Of a DNA stretch of 64,000 bases, positions 62,301-64,000 are shown in pieces. Origin of the DNA: Bacteriovoracaceae bacterium (lineage in GTDB: Bacteria; Bdellovibrionota; Bacteriovoracia; Bacteriovoracales; Bacteriovoracaceae); NCBI GenBank assembly GCA_023137315.1, contig JAGLPP010000087.1, positions 1-64,000 on the forward strand. Reading direction: 5' to 3'. Under the pieces are notes generated by a model. It worked only from the letters and a program-made list of their open reading frames with translations, had not been told where the DNA came from and searched no databases. Numbering within the stretch: position 1 is the first letter of the stretch; each line of letters opens with the position of its first letter. The translations under genes and the position numbers were made by a program.

Positions 62301-64000
62301 TAAAGAAAAAAATCACACTTAAGGAATTTCTCGATCACCCAACTATTTCACACTCGGCCGCTATAATTGATAAAAAAGAGGACAATGTACATGTTCCCAT
62401 AAGACAAACTCATAATACAAAGAATTTTGCAGACCTGTCTCCGGCACAAAGAAGAATATGGGCCGTGAACAATCTGGACTCCTCTGGCAAGGCGTATATT
62501 CTTTCCGGCGTTTTTCAGATTTGTGGAAAATTTCCAAAAGAGATTTTTGAAAAACGTATGAACAAAATCATTGCAAATCACGAAATCATGCGTACCCGTT
62601 TCACAAAGACAGAAGCCGGAACACCAAGACAGGAAATCCTTCACTCTTTTGAACTCAAGGTAAAGGTTATCGATTTATCAGACCTTGATACAACCAACGA
62701 CCAACTTGACAATATCGTGGACAATGAGGCGAATCAGGCATTTGACCTTGAAGCGGCCCCGCCAATAAGAGCGGTTTTTATAAAAACCGGGCCTGAAAAT
62801 GGCCGTTTTGTTCTTTGCATTCACCATATTATCAGTGACGAATGGTCAATTCGCCTGATTCTGGAATCCCTGACAGAAGATACTCCTCCATCTTGCGACA
62901 TTCAATATCGTGATCTTGTCTCTGAAAAAACGGACTTCGACTACTGGGAAAAAATATTTCAAAAGCCAGTCCATGAGATAAATCTTTTTCAAGGAATCAG
63001 ACGCAGAAATATTCAAAAATTCACCGGAAGATCAAAGAAATATATTTTTTCAAAAAATCTGTCACACAAACTTGAACGTGTCTGCTCACAATTCAAACTA
63101 ACCCCGTTTGTGGCCTTGATATCATCCGTTGTGGTTTTAATCAGCAGACTAGGCAACACAAATGACATAACTTTTGGAACTCCATCCCTTGGGCGGGACG
63201 ATCATGCGACTCATTCAATGCTTGGTGTGTTCATCAACATGCTTGCCTTGAGATTTGATATTGATCAAAAAATGTCATTTGCAGATGTTCTGAAAGAATC
63301 CAAAAATATCGTGTCAGATGCCTTTGAACATCAAAATGCCCCATTTGACAGAATCATTGAAAGACTTGGAATAAAAAGATCTCCCGGACGATCACCTCTT
63401 TTTGACATAATGGTTGTCCTTGCTGACTCAAACCCGCAAGAAGAGATGTTTACAATTGAAAACACCGATTTCAAACGAATTCCATCACATAACAAAAGCA
63501 GTAAGTACGATCTCTCATTCTATTTTTCCACAGATAAGGATCAGCTCAAACTCGATCTTGAATACAACAGCACTCTTTTACCTGAAAATTATATCGACTC
63601 GCTAATACAATCCCTGGACAGTCTTCTGGATGATGCCCTGACATCACCGGAACTCAACATATACGAATTATCCATTCTCTCAAAGAAACATCATGAGTTT
63701 TGGAATAAGACCAACCTGACGGAAAATCATGGACACAATTATCGACAAACAGTCATTGAGGTCATTGAAAAAACCGTAAAGGCGCATCCTGAAAATATTG
63801 CCCTGGAATACCCGGAAGGACAACTTTCCTACAAGGAACTATGGGAAAAATCGACCTCTCTGAGTAATTTACTAATACATGAATATGGATTAAAACCACA
63901 AACAAATGTGGCACTTTGTTTGCCACGCTCCCCTGAAATGGTCGTCTCAATTCTCGCGGTACTCATGGCCGGATGTGCCTATGTTCCCATTGATCCAAAC
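56783..64000 (+). CDS. Nonribosomal peptide synthetase (partial, runs off the window)
   Basis: At least 2,406 codons of one uninterrupted frame. The ATG at 56783 lies inside the end of the U32 gene. Domain order from visible motifs: C1 (HHIISDG near 57203), T1 (LGGDS, Ser at 58226), E (HHLIIDVLSW at 58712, ERHGR, GWFT, FNYLG), C2 (HHIILDGWS near 59677), A1 (YTSGSTGKPKG near 61075, FDVSFEEIF, NNYGPSE, YKTGDLG, TPNGKLDR), T2 (LGGHS, Ser at 62258), C3 (HHIISDEWS near 62822), and the beginning of A2 (KELWEKSTSLSNLL, GCAYVPIDPN). T domains need the phosphopantetheinyl transferase encoded at 50291. Minus-strand and other-frame open stretches here are shadows. The terminal part, including any thioesterase, lies outside. 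Confidence 0.95.
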   Translation, partial: MKDNNFSIPPFPLSQAQISIWMDEKIRPGTSIYNNCALLELDSIKSIEDLIDAWKYPLLIFKSFWLRIMDTPDGPRQYYDFDPDFKIKVIDYSTLNDGEKKAHDFINSKAKKNINVNGERLFDSFIILCPKGKALAFCKTHHIISDGHSGALFYKHVLKKYSLGSRFKLFCHTHDYSKFVSHELDFLKSTRAEKSKGFWIQNLKDPPEALFHDTWKNEKLFTGKSTSIPLGTEKTRNILDFCHKRNISPTVFFQTIVYLLFSRSMDRRDIILGTNFMNRIGMDFKNMIGMFASTVPLRIIEENNAADFSEILEIVSRTFLQCRRHQSYPYNKIITDRNKLFNVLVNFEPMWTKESDKTEGLHFSIPFSGGTPHDLSILFHDRLLAGYLSVEAHYLESLFDKSEIKKLLENIAKLISVVLLDPLMPLTTLDAPLIQTRKNIKTIHSSSSSSNKKEIASVWKKILNVEDSISNDDNFFSLGGDSIKAIRLVSRLKQADYEVDVMDIFTTPLFIDFSKKITKKTPACRHDEPSSCVLPPTQNQQYLFKTVKNNIHLYNHEITFKIDENMDTDEIRKRWNRIIKKHDSLRIHFKKDADSYQQIINSPKEIPITVYAVDDTHPPLNIHKAPLFRLVFDKKEHSLTITAHHLIIDVLSWSVILDDFFDDRSSTSPDTSYRHCTRQDSTMCHLVSNNHKRKKLYCAFETSNNKPSEKSLIELLNRSLDDLSDLQPISTILERHGRSNYNMATTGWFTSFEIKPNSNESRYVLFNYLGELDNRIKNIRLVKQDNETSPYLLEINCYHQKGRFFISLEYDSDMVSKKDAHQLLDEFQEGIIHTTFVDVYQLTPLQQGMYFHLAAHPDSNAYFEQLCIELGGNFNQKAFLNAVELVINKHQALRSVITEIDHSPYLGILKKFDLKPEIKNNVTEKELESIKAGDLNTPFNPEEKPPLRITIIKTNDGRNIMLWSHHHIILDGWSLGIILSDLLETYNNKAGCAEKNSPAPLYEWINSRRYEDDLKFWKDKLSTFESSSDLPKCMPLHGEKELKRLNFDFDTCLTLKTSEFCKRNSITINTFIRGLWTILLSKYSGRDDMTYGITISGRSPEIPEAEKFTGMFINTIPERVTLEKDNKFCEFLSSLQTSFIHAEKHGHCPLSHIQKDHHLGANLFDHLLVFENYPLDKTHLSSDGSKLYIKNISLFEMNEFPFTIVIRPEEQIHFEIQYLSRFYPDHFITSIRDHLLKLASQMISFPKTRLRNIDILTENEKSLILEKFNNHTTENYKNDIPAHILFERQTSLTPDANALVFHERVLTYRELNTRSNQLAHYLREKFKSSANRRIGIYLDRNFNMIIALLAILKSGAGYVPISPQYPDERKKYMITDSDIEVILSETGFQNELSIFERPVIFLDNPEPVISRMPETNPKHINNMEDLVYLIYTSGSTGKPKGVMQNHRSVCNMLLWKKHHSKIDHRLKTLFFTSISFDVSFEEIFTTLTNGGELYIVDEETRNHPDLLAEFVHKNNINIVSMPFSYLNLLFDKNSPTYDKILKSDIRYIIHGGEPFNVTDGISDFLKAHPQTVLHNNYGPSETHMVTSHTLSRENYSSIPVGRPLTKCRIYILSDDLRTVPIHVPGEIYIGGEQVGIGYFGNQTLTNDRFVSDPFVNDKNAKMYKTGDLGRFLENGEIEYIARSDHQVKIRGNRVELTEVESHLLGITGIKEAAVTAQTDSINGTALVAWYVGSNDLSVNDLRQKLSSTLPDYMIPSYFVQLKKLPRTPNGKLDRNGLSNISPQKSESTFEEPKGDTEQKLATIWREILKLKKIDRHTSFFDLGGHSLKALRIISMIYGVLKKKITLKEFLDHPTISHSAAIIDKKEDNVHVPIRQTHNTKNFADLSPAQRRIWAVNNLDSSGKAYILSGVFQICGKFPKEIFEKRMNKIIANHEIMRTRFTKTEAGTPRQEILHSFELKVKVIDLSDLDTTNDQLDNIVDNEANQAFDLEAAPPIRAVFIKTGPENGRFVLCIHHIISDEWSIRLILESLTEDTPPSCDIQYRDLVSEKTDFDYWEKIFQKPVHEINLFQGIRRRNIQKFTGRSKKYIFSKNLSHKLERVCSQFKLTPFVALISSVVVLISRLGNTNDITFGTPSLGRDDHATHSMLGVFINMLALRFDIDQKMSFADVLKESKNIVSDAFEHQNAPFDRIIERLGIKRSPGRSPLFDIMVVLADSNPQEEMFTIENTDFKRIPSHNKSSKYDLSFYFSTDKDQLKLDLEYNSTLLPENYIDSLIQSLDSLLDDALTSPELNIYELSILSKKHHEFWNKTNLTENHGHNYRQTVIEVIEKTVKAHPENIALEYPEGQLSYKELWEKSTSLSNLLIHEYGLKPQTNVALCLPRSPEMVVSILAVLMAGCAYVPIDPN
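59300..62370 (+). other. NRPS module 2: C-A-T
   Basis: C2 follows an E domain, so it should be of the D-donor accepting type. The specificity-conferring A-domain positions, read by aligning with GrsA by eye, are D-V-E-S-I-G-N-M-V-K. Glu at position 239, with Ser278, Ile299 and Gly301, resembles codes for Lys (D-A-E-S-I-G-S-V-C-K), so a basic amino acid is a cautious prediction. Confidence 0.7.
62430..64000 (+). other. NRPS module 3: C-A, truncated by the window end
   Basis: C3 has HHIISDEWS, with Glu where the Gly of HHxxxDG normally stands. The A2 domain begins about 63740 and reaches only its A2-type motif (GCAYVPIDPN), so its substrate code lies outside the window. Confidence 0.8.

Noticed and set aside
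62348-62644. 98-codon minus-strand frame within the NRPS
   Set aside because: It overlaps T2 and C3 coding sequence and has no signals; other minus-strand frames in the NRPS were rejected for the same reason.
1-64000. tRNA, rRNA, CRISPR arrays, transposases and prophage genes
   Set aside because: Looked for by eye on both strands and none found; small non-coding RNAs cannot be excluded without a covariance search.

Overview
The window looks like the chromosome of a Bdellovibrio-and-like-organisms type bacterium (Bdellovibrionota, possibly the Bacteriovorax side). This is inference. It rests on a moderately AT-rich sequence with AGGAG-type ribosome binding sites, a TIGR02147-type regulator (a family best known from Bdellovibrio and Fibrobacter), many large exported proteins without recognisable domains, FliG-domain fragments, a stand-alone EAL protein and Gram-negative envelope genes. 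No rRNA, tRNA, CRISPR array or insertion sequence was seen.

Layout. 1-5.1 kb: two exported proteins on the minus strand, then htpG and a convergent DksA/TraR-family gene separated by a strong terminator. 5.9-11.2 kb: a translationally coupled pair of very large exported proteins of unknown function. 11.3-18 kb: a divergent enolase, an ECF sigma / small membrane protein / Spy-like set resembling Cnr-type metal-stress modules, a DsbD/ScsB-like thiol transporter and a FecR-domain protein. 18.2-22.8 kb: coupled trypsin-like protease and FHA membrane protein, an EAL phosphodiesterase and a phosphofructokinase-like protein with an altered active site. 22.8-37.5 kb: housekeeping genes (map, aat, an RluA-type synthase, a COG2509 flavoprotein, cinA) mixed with exported proteins, two FliG-domain proteins and a GT-C glycosyltransferase. 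37.5-40.6 kb: an AT-rich islet with two colinear 251-bp copies of a promoter, leader and signal-peptide module driving different secreted proteins; the second is an HEXXH putative metalloprotease followed by a TIGR02147 regulator. 40.6-48.9 kb: a chemoreceptor, a DUF1854/ABC transporter pair, a Na/Pi symporter-PhoU protein, an exported BtpA-like protein and a SlyD-like isomerase.

The most striking region is 48.98 kb to the window end, a divergent natural-product locus. The left arm (minus strand, each gene overlapping or nearly abutting the next) encodes a 106-aa protein of unknown function, a SPASM radical SAM enzyme, a HemN/HemW-like radical SAM enzyme, a 4'-phosphopantetheinyl transferase that appears to start at CTG overlapping the upstream stop, and a MATE exporter, and ends at a terminator. 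The right arm (plus strand) encodes a third radical SAM enzyme (AmmeMemoRadiSam/COG1180 type), a U32-type protein with extra cysteine clusters, and a nonribosomal peptide synthetase of at least 2,406 codons that runs off the window. Its order is C-T-E / C-A-T / C-A..., so the first module has no adenylation domain. The arrangement suggests a peptide made by an NRPS, activated by its own phosphopantetheinyl transferase, modified by two or three radical SAM enzymes and exported by the MATE protein. I know of no described pathway with this gene set, but could not search for one.
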